Positions 11,726 to 26,548 of a DNA stretch of 64,000 bases are shown here, in pieces. The position numbers were made by a program, and so were the translations under genes. Where the stretch lies: contig CM025851.1 in NCBI GenBank assembly GCA_003952965.2, positions 1,447,501 through 1,511,500 on the forward strand, in the 5' to 3' direction. The first letter of the stretch is position 1; the number at the start of each line of letters is the position of its first letter. The notes beneath the pieces were generated by a model that made no database searches, was not told the DNA's origin, and worked only from the letters and a program-made list of their open reading frames with translations. The DNA is from Morella rubra. Its lineage: Eukaryota; Streptophyta; Magnoliopsida; Fagales; Myricaceae.

Positions 11726-12188
11726 ACGCAGATAAGCGATTCTAGCCTGACAAAGAGTAGTTAATTGCACAGATTTAACTCTGCTTGTGCTCGCGGTGAC
11801 TGTGCAACACCTCGGCTGCACCTCTTCAGCTATTTGCTGTTAACAGATAGGCTCCACCGACCACCCCCCCCCCATTATCCCCTAAAGAACTAGCATATTG
11901 CTCATCTCCAAAGGAATTACATTCCTCCACAAGAAGCTGTCCTCTTTGAAAGATAAATGCATGCTGATTAGTACAAGGAACACTACAGTCACAAAGTAAC
12001 ATGCCTAGATTTCGGCTGTCACTAGCTCTTGACAAATTAGGCTAATGAAACAGAACTAGTTTCCATGCCAAGCATACATCTTGTTATTTGAAACTTTCAC
12101 TGAGGATTTTTCGTAATGACTTTGATTTTCTGCCATTCATAACACCCGTTTACACATTTGATTTAGGTTACGATATTTTGGTTTCCTT
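11726..12188 (-). pseudogene. eroded interior of a tandem duplication: condensed SBPase promoter plus exons 2-3
   Basis: Two condensed pieces lie here. From 11726 to about 11845 is a shortened version of the real promoter at 12467-12722, keeping ACGCAGATAAGCG and ending CAGATAGG. From about 11846 to 12188 is a shortened version of 10845-11447, including remnants of exon 3 (keeps the bases for NSFGDEQ, 11893-11915 area), intron 2 (an exact block ending CTAGTTTCCATG) and exon 2. Retained blocks look unchanged; differences are mostly short losses with a few junction bases. No splice-competent exon 2 or 3 remains. Confidence 0.8.
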
Positions 12189-12466
12189 TGGAAGTAAATA
12201 TAAAACAGTTGACATGCATAGATGCACCCATATGCAGTATTGGAACTCCAGTTTTTCATACCCTGGAGCTGAAAGATGGGGGGGAGATGGCTCTTGGAGA
12301 TATCAGCGCAGTTGAATGCTGAGAATGAGCAGTGCTAGGCAAGAATGCCCCGCGAGTGTAGCACGCCATGCCGGTCTCCATGCTCGAAAATACCAAACCC
12401 ACCTCTGTGCAATTGGAGCGTCACTCGGTTGCAGTATCTCCCACAGCGCGTTATTGCATTCTCTTT
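12189..12466. repeat. 278 bp perfect direct repeat, copy 2
   Basis: Second copy of 11448-11725. It carries another intact SBPase exon 1 on the minus strand and is the copy joined to the intact promoter. Confidence 0.93.
12262..12381 (-). pseudogene. second copy of SBPase exon 1 (transit peptide)
   Basis: Forty codons from the ATG at 12381 to a GTATG donor, identical to exon 1 at 11521-11640. The exons behind it (11726-12188) are eroded, so transcription from the promoter beyond 12467 would have to splice past the eroded part and the other exon 1 to reach exons 2-8. If the duplication is an assembly error, this is the true first exon. Confidence 0.85.
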
Positions 12467-12722
12467 GGCACGGAAACTGGAGTGTTAGTGGGATAGCAGA
12501 TAAGCGGTTAATTGTGATGCGCCACGTGGCAGCTACTGCAAAGGTAACTGACAAAAAAAGTGACGTGGCGGTAAGGTTAATCAGCATCGCTCAGATTTAT
12601 GTGGCTCTCTGCTCTGTTCCTCCGAAGAGATATGGTTTGCAACCCCCAACTTGCTTGCCCTCTACAGCCCATGTTCAGTGTTCTGCATACGTATGCCTAT
12701 TTAGTTTGTTAGCAGCAGATAG
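12467..12722 (-). promoter_or_regulatory. probable SBPase promoter with light-response elements
   Basis: Facing the minus strand, this 256-base region holds an I-box GATAAG (12499-12504), a G-box CACGTG within GCCACGTGGC (12521-12530) and a second ACGT-core TGACGTGG (12561-12568). Together these are characteristic of photosynthesis-gene promoters. They lie about 120-190 bases upstream of the ATG at 12381 but about 860-930 upstream of the ATG at 11640. Confidence 0.6.
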
Positions 12723-14054
12723 GACTACTAAGCAACGCCCATACATTATTTTCTGAATTTTGTCGCAGAATAATTTAAAGAATTCAATTTTTTTTTGGTA
12801 CTCTTTAGAAAAACCTACCGAAATTTTTCACCGAGTAATCACTTCGCTAATACATTGAAAACGCCCCCAAATGATGCCTGTGCATAGATTTTCAATGTAT
12901 TTTCTTTTCATTTGTCCTTGTTATTTTTTATTTTTTATTTTTTGGCATTTTGAATAGAGATTATGACTTTCGGGGGAAATAGTAGTAGTTGCATGATAAA
13001 CCCAACAATATAATAAATAATGAGGCATCCGTTGAGCTCCCATCTCATTTTTTGGAGCCATTCTCCGCGTGCATGAAAGGCCAAGCTGCACATACAACTT
13101 ATTCTTCTTCTTTTTTCTTTTTTTTTTTTAAAAAAATGTTTTTTAAATGTATAAAAGAGAACAAAGGAGACTATTATTATTTATTCCCCTTACGACGACT
13201 GCAATGAGCTCCTTCCTGTTATATGAGTAATTATTCAACGTTGGAGAAGAAATTTTCTCCCTCTCATGTAACGTAAAGTTCATGCGTGAATAAATATTAA
13301 TTGCTCTCATATAATTGGAATATTTTCTTTATTTGGTGAGTTTCAAACTATAAACAACGTATATAAGTCTTGAAGTAACAGATTAGTATCCTCTAATCAT
13401 AAAATAATATAATTAGAACTTTTGACTTCAAATAAGTATAAGGGACATACATTGTTCGTTTGGGTAAGCACAAGGGACATTTTCATCGACCTTTGTCGTC
13501 TAAGATGTTGCTCTACTGTTTCTGGCTGATTGGGATAGTAAAACTGTGCTACAAGTCGTTCGGCTACGCCTATCACCACCCTTTTATGGGTCGGCCCAGG
13601 CCTGATCCTTGGGCAAAATATTGCTTTGGGCTCAAAAGGTCATCCAGATTCGAGCCGATAATTGATTACCAGAGCTGAACTCTGTCAAGTTCAGTCTATT
13701 TGAGCCTGAGGGGAAGAGTTCTTTATTTTATTTTATTTTATTGCTGAACACCTGAGGAGAAGAGCTCGACTGTGTCTCTCGCGCTCCTATATGAGCGGCC
13801 CAAGGATGATGCTCGTTTTGGGCTGAAAGTTGCATTGTGATCAAACGGGCGAGCTGCTCCGTTAAGTTTAGTTGGATAATGTCGAGTTGGGCCTAAAAAG
13901 AAGAAGCTGACCTACCTACTGCCCAGCCCGAATTAGGGTTCCACACACACAGTCAGACACCCAAGAAGGGTAAAAAGACCGCGAAGAAAACCCTCGAGCT
14001 TGAGCTCTGTGGCTACTCTCGCTCTTTCGCGCTTAGCTTAGCTCTTTGCAAGTC
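12723..14054. other. intergenic region between divergent SBPase and adenylosuccinate lyase genes
   Basis: AT-rich with poly-T and poly-A runs near 13110-13150. It should contain the promoter and leader of adenylosuccinate lyase (13.9-14.05 kb). No other gene or repeat recognised. Confidence 0.45.
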
Positions 14055-17906
<3,852 letters not shown>

Positions 17907-20284
17907 AACCGTACACACCTAGATGTCCAGAAAGGGAGGCGGTTAAAAAAGGAGGTCAAACATGATATTTGTTGCTGAGAGTGCTTACAGGGGACTTTTG
18001 TTGGACATGTTAATTTGGTTGTAAAAGGGGGAAAGAACAAGTTGTCGCCTGATAAAAAGAGTGCGAACTGTGATGAAAAATTATAAAACCTTATATATTG
18101 CGATGATCAATTGAGGGCAAAATTGGGAGCCCAATTTTGGTGCAAATATTTCTCTCTGTAGCTGTTGTGTCTTGCCAGAGGTGGCGGAGGATCTACAAAC
18201 CAGGGTACGGTTTAAGACAATTCCTTGTGCCAATTTGTAGAGTGGGCCCAAAGTACCATCGAGATCCATGACTCTTTTGCCGTCATTGAATCCAGACCAA
18301 ACCACGACAACTATGACCCATGCTTTCCATCCCTGCGCCCGATTCATGGCACCGTTTACCCAGAAACCTGCACCATTTAGCTACCCAGGCCCACTAGCAC
18401 AACTTCAATTCCACGCAAAGGATATCAGGCGTACTGTTATTTTTGTCTTGGATTACGTACAACTTCTTTGGAAATCTAAAGTATTTGCAATTGTGACATT
18501 TTTGTTAACCAAAAATGAACAGATGTCAAGGTGATAGGACTGAAAATGAAAAGATTCCAAGATGATAAGAGTTCGATAAGAAGACGCAAGCTTAGGTAGA
18601 CGTCTACCAAATCCTAAAACAATTTTGTTGTTTTCGTTAGAGGAGATTGGTGGGAGATGGGTGCATTTTTGGCACAGGCAGAGCGATGACGAAGTGTCTC
18701 GCAAAGCAGAGGAGTCCAATATCAGCCTTGTTGTCGTGCGTGGATAAATCACATTATTTAAAAGATATTTTAGTTTCATATTTAATACATCATAACGTGT
18801 CTTCTAGTGGAAACGAAAATAAATAGGTACCGAATTAACAGGGTTAGCTTGCTCATAATTTTTTTTTCCCTAGGCAAAAGGGGAGGGGGACTAACTTAGT
18901 CAGTCTCTGTGAACCTAACAATAGGAGCACTTTTGCTGTAGAACGCTTGATTTTGAGCTATAACTACTGTCTGATGAACTAGTTCATCACCACAGTACTA
19001 ATAAAATTACTAAAGAATCTCCGACCTGTCTATTAAATCTAAAGTCCAACTGTACTTTTACAAACTATTTCAACTTATATCTACACTTAGAAATTCGGAT
19101 CTGGCTAATTTACCATGATTGGTACACTGTGCTACAGCCTACAGCGGCAGCTTACTCATAAATTGAAAGTAAAGGGTGGTGGAAACACGCGCAATTTTGT
19201 TTTTTCGGTTTAAAGTGTCACCGTCAGGGTGAACAATGAACATGATCCTTCCAAATAATGAGGAAGCTTCGTCACTGGTCTCTGAGAGAGAAAGAGCGGG
19301 GGGGCATAATGGCGAATTACCTGTCCCGGAGTTTTCTAGTGCGTACTCCTTCGTATAGTCTGCCGTCTTCTAGTATCACCTTTTCTTCAATGACTCCTTC
19401 CGGTACTCTCTTTCTCTAGCTCTCTCTGTCTCTCGGATCAGATTTGGGTGATTGGTTAGCTTCTATTGTTACCTTTACTGGGTGAGTTATGGAGCTCGTT
19501 TGGAAAAACATTGGTTGGAGTGGCAAGTAAAGGGGTTGTCTCATTGTTATTTTCTGTGAATCAGCGCGACCACATGAACTGAGAGGTTCTACCAGTCCGA
19601 TCAGCTAAGCTTTTTACAGAACCAGATCAATGGTTCATGTTATTTGCATTGTAATGGGCCTAATTGCCGATCGGATGATTAAAAAATGGAGATTCCAACC
19701 TATGTTCTGTTGTTTGGTCTTTGTTGGAAAATTGAGAGTTTTTTTCTTTTCTGGGTCAGTGGAATGGGTCTTTAACAGCTTCTGCTTGTTCACTCCCTCC
19801 GTAAGATGACCACCTTCTTTGAATTACTCAAAAAGGATATAACAATTTGCAAATTACGAACAAGCAAACAATATTCTTTTCAAAACTATGGCGGTTTCAT
19901 CGAAAATAAAGACATGCTATATTTGTGTACTCTATTAATGCTACTGTCATGTGAGACTACATTCTCTGTTCTGCGACGGAGGAATATTACTTTATTTTGG
20001 CTTAAATGTGATAGCTAAAGTGGTTGAGATGTGGTAGTGATAGCTTTTAGCATGATAAGTGGCGTTCTAGGTTGCGACTTCGTTCAGATGCTTATTTTTA
20101 GTTACAACTTACAGAAGTACTTGTCATAATTAAGACCGTATAGCTCAAATGAGCCTGCTGTTTGACTGAGTTCAATTCTTTTTTTCTTTTAAATTACAGG
20201 TGGCACTTCTACCATCTGGAAGGGATCCGGAGATTTTTCTGTGCATACTACCTGTGTTGATGATTGTTGGTTAAGTGAGAAAGC
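17907..20284. other. intergenic region and leader of the HAD-type gene
   Basis: 3' end of adenylosuccinate lyase, then AT-rich DNA without recognisable genes. From about 19.25 kb it probably contains the first, largely non-coding exon of the following gene: a donor at 19402/19403 and an acceptor at 20199/20200 are plausible. An ATG at 19309 opens an upstream frame (see findings). Confidence 0.4.
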
Positions 20285-22586
20285 ATGTCTGTGTATGGCC
20301 ATCAAATGGAGCGGGAATACTCCACCCAGAGTCTTTCCGGTGGAGGAAATTCTGGTATTGGAGCACCTACAAACTCTTAAGTTACAATTTATAGATGATA
20401 GATGCCTATCACTATTATGCTGAGATGGTGTTATTGTTCAACTGTTATGTTTTTCAAAGTGCCTAAATCAAATACCTTGCTGTCTTGCACCTTCAGTTAC
20501 CCTCTTAAATTTCTTTGCAAAATTGAAAGTTGTATGAAACTTACGAACCATCAATGGGAAGCTGGTTAATGGAATTTCTGGTGTTGATTCAAAGGTGGCC
20601 TGCGAGTGGTAGACTATTTGTGCGTATCATTGTCTCCTGCATGTACTGGCCATTGAAAACTGACATGTTATATTTGACGCCAGATTACGCTTATAATAAA
20701 GTTTGGACTTTATTTTGATAGACTTATAAATTCCTTTTCCTCAGGCACAGAGATGGGAAGCCGATATGTGATGGAATCAGGGTTCTACATGACATCTTTT
20801 GCTGCAACTATCTTCATTGCTTCACTTGTAACTGTTGGGATTTTACTTATCACTTTGTTGATTGCATTAACAGTAATGTTGCAATCTTGTCAAAGTAAGA
20901 GTTCCGGAATTGTTGAGATTCAGAAAACAAGCAATGATTACCATCAGTGCAAGATTTTCGCTCTGCATGCAGAGCACAACGGCTTGGGAGCAGATGAACT
21001 CCCCTCAATTTGCAGGGTTTCTGCAATTCAGTATCTCAGATCAGGTCAATATGCAAGAGATTTAAATGCAACAATATGGATGATTGAGAGTTATTTCAGC
21101 CGCATTACACCACAAAATGACGGTCTTGATGTTGTGTTGATCGATATAGATGACATTCTTTCTTCAGATCCTCACCATACCAGTCTATTAATCTGGAGGT
21201 AGTTTCCTCATTACAGTTCACTTACATTCTTTTCTATGTATTTTATCCCTTCCTAGACAGAGTTCTGATTGAGGTTAATATGTCTGAATCCGCTCAAAAG
21301 TTCTTTGGTATGTTAATGGTCCTCATGTAGAATTAATTTGGTTTCCGTGAAGTGCCTGTTCAAGTCAGGCATTTTTGACATCTTCCAAATTCAGATATTC
21401 TGGTATATCAAATCTTGATCTACTCCTACTTTAGCAAATTCATATCTGACTTCTTCCAATCTGATTTATTGTTTTCCTAGATCACTTGGGATGAAAATGA
21501 TTCCATTTGTTGCAGATTTGATCAGTTTTATTGTCATGATTGTGTTGAAGATGCTAAACATCTGAAGCCCCTGCTTATCTTTGGATTATACATGAAACTT
21601 CGAGCTAGTGGGTGGCCTTTAATTTTGTTGTCAAGAAAGTCAGGAAGGCAACAGAATGCAACTGTAGAGTATCTTATTTCTGCAGGATACAGTGGTTGGA
21701 CTTCGTTGATTATGAGGTATTGTTATTTGGTTGCTTACTTTAAGACCTACAGGTTGTCTGTGAGCCTTTTAAAATGTACTGAATGTTTTCTGCTGACTTT
21801 ATACCGCAATTTCCATCTTTAATTTTCCCTATAAGCCCACAATTGCGCTTGTATTCTTCTTCTATGAGATGCTTAGGCACAGTATGTACAGTTTTCAGGA
21901 GTGGATACTTCAAGAGAGAAGGGAGTTGAATGTTTCATTGTCAAGTACAATCAAACTTGTAGGAAATAGAGGCTTTACTCATATCATTCCACGTAAAGAT
22001 TGTCCAGAGTGGGGAAAGCCACTTCCTCAGGAACGACCATTTTGTAGAGGAGAAACATGTAGGGGATACCCATTTCCTGAGAGCATGTTTCACTATGAAA
22101 TAAAAATGGAAGAATACTATGCTCCCATCGGAATGTTTCTCAAGACTTGCGGGGTTAATTCTCCTCTCACTTGGGATTCCCATTAGGCAAGATTTTTCAA
22201 AAAAAGAAAAGAAACCTTTTCTAATTCGGAGGTCCACAGAATCATCGGAGTCTACTTACAAGATCAACATTGTGTGTTTGTTCGTTTTGCTTATTTGAGT
22301 ACACAGTTGCTTGAAGTTGTACTGCAGATTTGATGCCATGGATGTTGTCGGTTTAAACGGTCAGTATTCATGCAGATCAGACGAGGAAATGCAAATGGAT
22401 ATGTGTGAATACTTTTATACACGGAGGGGAATCATGCAAAGGGATGGCTTCCGAATAACAGGTGTGATAAGCAGCCACATGGATGCTTTGACGGGCCCAT
22501 ATTTAGGAAAGCGTATTTTTAAGCTTCCAAATGCTATGTATACCAGTTTTGACAATCAAATTGAGAGCTCATCTATTTCAGAGTAG
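20285..22586 (+). CDS. membrane-anchored HAD-superfamily, subfamily IIIB acid phosphatase-like protein
   Basis: Four coding exons, 20285-20354, 20745-21198, 21516-21716 and 22376-22586, total 936 nt, 311 residues. The protein starts MSVYGHQMEREYSTQS, then has one strong membrane segment (about residues 38-70, SFAATIFIASLVTVGILLIT...), then a lumenal or cytosolic HAD-like domain. The DxD signature is visible as LIDIDDIL (Asp157, Asp159), followed by LRASGWPLILLSRK (motif II region with Ser), SAGYSGWTSLIMR and the late motif GFRITGVISSHMDAL. It ends FKLPNAMYTSF. The family resembles vegetative-storage-protein/acid phosphatases; an Arabidopsis homologue is At2g39920 as I remember it. Substrate and activity are unknown; position +4 of DxDxT is Ile, so activity may be altered. 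The ATG at 20285 was chosen over 19309 because it gives the conserved N-terminus. Confidence 0.88.
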
Positions 22587-22941
22587 ATCATGTTCTTGAA
22601 CCATAGCTTTGTTCTTGTATTTTGATTAATTGGGAGCCTCGGATTTTAAGTTCAATTCAGTTGGCAAACGAGACATTGTTTCTTCTATTGCAATTTTGAG
22701 GTAGACTTCACATGCACGATGGATAAAATTTCCTGTTATAATAAGAACAGCACTAACTTAGACAGCAATATGTTCCCCAACCCTTAGGGAAAAACACCAA
22801 GGTCCAGAAGCATACAAACGTTATGTTCAAATTCTCTTCTTCAAATTCTTCAACGTACATCATGAACTGTAAGAAGGCAGTTTTTCGGTGAAGGATGTCC
22901 AGTGAAAGTTCCTATTTGCATAAAAACAGTCTGCATTTGAC
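22587..22941. other. 3' flank of HAD-type gene
   Basis: Presumed 3' untranslated region and spacer up to the LINE target-site duplication. Nothing else recognised. Confidence 0.4.
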
Positions 22942-23813
22942 TAAAATCTGAGCCTTTGTAAGCTCAAATATAGGGTGCAGAACCCTGTTTCTATCCTCCC
23001 TGTGGCAGCAAGCATGTCAAATATTTGGAAGGGTATTCGTCAGATTGCTCCTCTTTTAGAAGATGGTCTTTGCTTATTGCCCCGCAATGGGAGGAATGTC
23101 AAGATTAGAGAAGCTCCTTGGCTTGCGGGTGGCTTGAGATGCTTGCCTGAGTGGCGAACTGATGTGGGGGACTCTTCAAACGTCCAGGTTGTTTCTGAAG
23201 TTAATGCTTTGGAAAGTGGCAGCGGGGGCTCTCAAGACTAAGGGGAAGCTGGGTAGGCTGTTGAGGAGAGAGGATGAGGAGGCCTTCGTGTGTCCCCTTT
23301 GTAAGCTTGTCCCCGAAGATACTCTTCATCTCATGGTGACTTGTAGTGTGGCAACCATTGCATAGAGGGAGTCTTCTTGGGCGGTACAGATGTATACTAT
23401 TCCCTTCTCCAACCCGGCTGATCTTATCAAGACTATCCTCTTTGCTGATAGTGCTTTCAACATTGCACCCGTTGACCTGAAAGCCTTTGCCATCAATGCT
23501 GCAATTGTACTGGATGTTATCTGGCAGACTCGGAAAAATGTGGCTCATCTTAATGAACCTGTGCATACTAGAGCCATGTCTTTGGCTATCAGGAGGAGAT
23601 ATGCAGATCATGTGGCGGCTTGGGTGGAATTTGGGCGAGCTGCAAATTTCTTTTGGAACCCTCCTCAGGCTGGTTTTTTGAAGCTTAATTCACATGTTGT
23701 TGTCCGACCTAATGAGTTTTACATAGCTATCTCTGTTAGAGATTCTTCTACTTCCCTCTATATGTTATACACAGAACACTTAGCAGCTATGGATCCCTTT
23801 TTTGGTGAGGCAT

Positions 23814-23997
23814 TGTCTATTAACAGAGTACAAGTTGAGAGAAATATTGTGTATGAATTCAATTAATTGTTGTAAGGTTACAAGAGGAGCCTTTTGCTTT
23901 TATATAGTAGCTCGTAGAGGCGAAGCTTAGTAACTAAATAACAGGCGTAAAACTTACTTACAGCTAACAATCCAGAAAATAAAAATTAGCTCGAATA
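23814..23997 (-). repeat. copia 3' LTR (184 bp)
   Basis: Same sequence as the 5' LTR except for seven short gaps totalling 19 bases (6, 4, 1, 1, 1, 1 and 5), all missing from this copy. I see no substitution between the two LTRs. Confidence 0.9.
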
Positions 23998-24004
23998 CAC
24001 CGCC

Positions 24005-26548
24005 TCAAGATGGAGCATGAAGATTGTGAATGCCCATCTTGCGTAAGAGAAACTGAAACTGAGCCTTTCCAAGAGCTTTGGTGAAGATGTCGGCCAATTG
24101 ATGAGCCGAAGAAATGTAAAAGGTCCGAAGAACACCCTTGGCCAATTGTTCTCTAATAAAGTGACAATCAATCTCGACATGTTTGGTGCGAGCATGATGA
24201 ACCGGGTTGGCAGCAAGAGCGAGGGCAGCTTTACTATCACAATAAAGAGATGCAGGGGAAGAAGAAGGGAGCTGAAAATCTGCAAGAAGTTGACCAAGCC
24301 AAATGACTTCACAGCTAGTGGCAGAGAGAGCACGGTATTCAGCCTCAGCTGAACTTCTAGAAACAGTGCTCTGCTTCTTTGAACCCCAAGAGACAAGAGA
24401 CTCGCCAATAAAAAGACAAAAACCAGTAATAGATCGACGAGAATCAACACAAGCAGCACAATCCGAGTCACAAAACCCTTGGAGGTGAGTAGAGGAGGAA
24501 GCTGGAAAAAATAAGGCTTGAGCTGGAGTGCCTTTGATGTAACGAAGAACACGATGAGCGGCAGCGAGATGAGACTGACCAGGCTTATCCATAAACTGAG
24601 CGAGAGTGTTAACAGAATATGTTAAATCGGGACGTGTGATGTTGAGGTAAAGTAAACGACCAACAAGCCGTCGGTATTGAGAAGGATCGGATAACAAGGC
24701 TGGATCATCTTTTGTAAGTTGGAGCTTAGAATCCATGGGAAAAGAGACTGGCTTGCATCCGATATAACCACAATCATCCAAAATTTCCAAAGCATATTTG
24801 CGCTGACTTAAGGAAATACCAGCACTAGTACGGGCTATCTCAAGACCCAAAAAATACTTGAGGGTGCCTAGATGCTTGATCTTGAATTTAGCATCCAAAT
24901 AAGACTTCACTTGAGTGATATAAGACATATCATTAGAAGCAAGGAGTATGTCGTCAACATAGACTAATAAGGCCGTGAAAGAAGAACCATCAACCTTGGT
25001 GAATAAGCTGTAATCAGCTTTAGACTGAGTGTAGCCAAGTGAAAACAAAGCTTCGGAAAGCTTAGAAAACCATTGCCTACTAGCTTGCTTTAATCCATAT
25101 AAAGACTTTAGCAATTTGCAAACTTTATTCTCCCCTTCATGAGCAAAACCGGGTGGAACATCCATATAAACTTCCTCATGTAAATCGCCATGTAAAAAGG
25201 CATTATTGACGTCGAGTTGCTCAAGGAACCAGTTTTGACTTGCAGCAAGTGCTAGAAGACATCTAACTGTGGTCATTTTTGCAACCGGGGAAAAAGTATC
25301 AGCATAATCGACCCCTTCTTGCTGAGTAAAACCTTTGGCTACAAGGCGTGCCTTATACCTCTCTATAGAACCATCAGCCTTGTATTTAACCCGATAAACC
25401 CACTTACATCCTATAGGTTTCATACCAAGAGGCAGATCTGTAACAGCCCAAGTATTATTTGCCTCAAGAGCTTGTATTTCATGGACCATAGCTTCTTGCC
25501 ATTTAGGATCGTGAGCAGCTTGTTTATAGGTTTTAGGTTCAGGAGTGGTAATAATGGCTAAACTGAAAGCTATATGAGAGGAAGAAAATCGAGAATAAGA
25601 GAGATACCTGGCTAAATCAGTGACTGATCTGGAATCCTGATGCAAAGAGGCAGAGGGTAGTGAATGAACAGAAGAACAAGCTAATCTGCAGTGGTAATCT
25701 CGAAGATAGGATGGATGAGATTTGAGACGAGTGGATTTTCGTCTAAGAGGAGCTTCAGAAGGGATTAAAAGCTCAGAAGTAGGTGCTGGATGTTCAGAAA
25801 CAGTTGGGGTTATAAAGGAAGCTGGTATGTCAACCGGAGCAGCAGACATTGAAAAATCTGCAGAAGTACTAGTGATAGGTGCAGAATTGGAAATGAGGGG
25901 GGAAGAAATAAAAGAGGAAGCAGAATCAAGGACTGCTGAGGGGACAACAAAATCTGAAAAATGAGGTGAAGTGACATTAGAAGATTGAAAAGGAAAGGAT
26001 GTTTCATGAAATTGAACATCCCGTGAGATGAAAGCCGAATGTGTCTCAAGGTCCAATACTTTGTAACCTTTGACAGCAAAAGGATAGCCTAGAAAAACAC
26101 ATCTTTTGGCTCGGGTATCAAATTTGGACTTTTGAGGAGTGAGATTAGTAGCAAAACATAAACAACCAAACACCTTGAGTTGAGAGTATACTGGTTTTAC
26201 AGCATATAACTTTTCAAAAGGTGTTTGATTATTTAGTAAAGGAGAGGGGGACCGATTGATTAAAAAGGCAGCTGTCATTACGCAATCACCCCAATATTGT
26301 AAGGGTATGTTGGACTGAAAACGAAGAGCGCGAGCTACGTTTAAGAGGTGTTGGTGTTTGCGTTCAGCTATCCCATTTTGTTGGGGGGTATAAGGACAAC
26401 TAAGTTGATGAATGGTTCCTTTCGAAGCAAAAAAAGATGACATGTTGAACTCTAATCCATTATCAGATCTGAGTATTTTGATTTTGGATGAGAACTGAGT
26501 TTCAACCAAGGTAAAGAAAGACTCTATAAAAGACCGAGTATCAGATTT
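24005..26548 (-). CDS. copia pol, second part: integrase C-half, reverse transcriptase, RNase H
   Basis: Open frame of 834 codons from the first Met, in the same frame as the upstream gag-pol part. Order of domains: rest of integrase core (RSDNGLEF, then TPQQNGIAERKHQ with the catalytic Glu), a proline/serine-rich spacer, reverse transcriptase (GCKWVYRVKYKADG, LDVNNAFLHGDL, active site YVDDILLA, LYGLKQASRQW) and RNase H (GFCDSDCA, SRSSAEAEYRAL, ending KHVEIDCHFIREQL). All catalytic motifs I can identify are intact. It ends just before the polypurine tract; the stop overlaps that tract. Confidence 0.93.
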   Translation of the reverse strand, partial: KSDTRSFIESFFTLVETQFSSKIKILRSDNGLEFNMSSFFASKGTIHQLSCPYTPQQNGIAERKHQHLLNVARALRFQSNIPLQYWGDCVMTAAFLINRSPSPLLNNQTPFEKLYAVKPVYSQLKVFGCLCFATNLTPQKSKFDTRAKRCVFLGYPFAVKGYKVLDLETHSAFISRDVQFHETSFPFQSSNVTSPHFSDFVVPSAVLDSASSFISSPLISNSAPITSTSADFSMSAAPVDIPASFITPTVSEHPAPTSELLIPSEAPLRRKSTRLKSHPSYLRDYHCRLACSSVHSLPSASLHQDSRSVTDLARYLSYSRFSSSHIAFSLAIITTPEPKTYKQAAHDPKWQEAMVHEIQALEANNTWAVTDLPLGMKPIGCKWVYRVKYKADGSIERYKARLVAKGFTQQEGVDYADTFSPVAKMTTVRCLLALAASQNWFLEQLDVNNAFLHGDLHEEVYMDVPPGFAHEGENKVCKLLKSLYGLKQASRQWFSKLSEALFSLGYTQSKADYSLFTKVDGSSFTALLVYVDDILLASNDMSYITQVKSYLDAKFKIKHLGTLKYFLGLEIARTSAGISLSQRKYALEILDDCGYIGCKPVSFPMDSKLQLTKDDPALLSDPSQYRRLVGRLLYLNITRPDLTYSVNTLAQFMDKPGQSHLAAAHRVLRYIKGTPAQALFFPASSSTHLQGFCDSDCAACVDSRRSITGFCLFIGESLVSWGSKKQSTVSRSSAEAEYRALSATSCEVIWLGQLLADFQLPSSSPASLYCDSKAALALAANPVHHARTKHVEIDCHFIREQLAKGVLRTFYISSAHQLADIFTKALGKAQFQFLLRKMGIHNLHAPS

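Noticed and set aside
11594..11821. 75-codon minus-strand frame upstream of and over SBPase exon 1
   Set aside because: Reads exon 1 and the condensed promoter in another frame; the exon 1 frame [11 protein letters not shown] is the genuine one.
19309..19402. ATG at 19309 as true start of the HAD-type protein
   Set aside because: The resulting frame does not join the phosphatase-like domain; the ATG at 20285 gives the N-terminus I associate with the family.
25722..26079. Open frames on the plus strand and in other frames within copia
   Set aside because: Shadows of the Ser/Pro-rich spacer in the pol frame.
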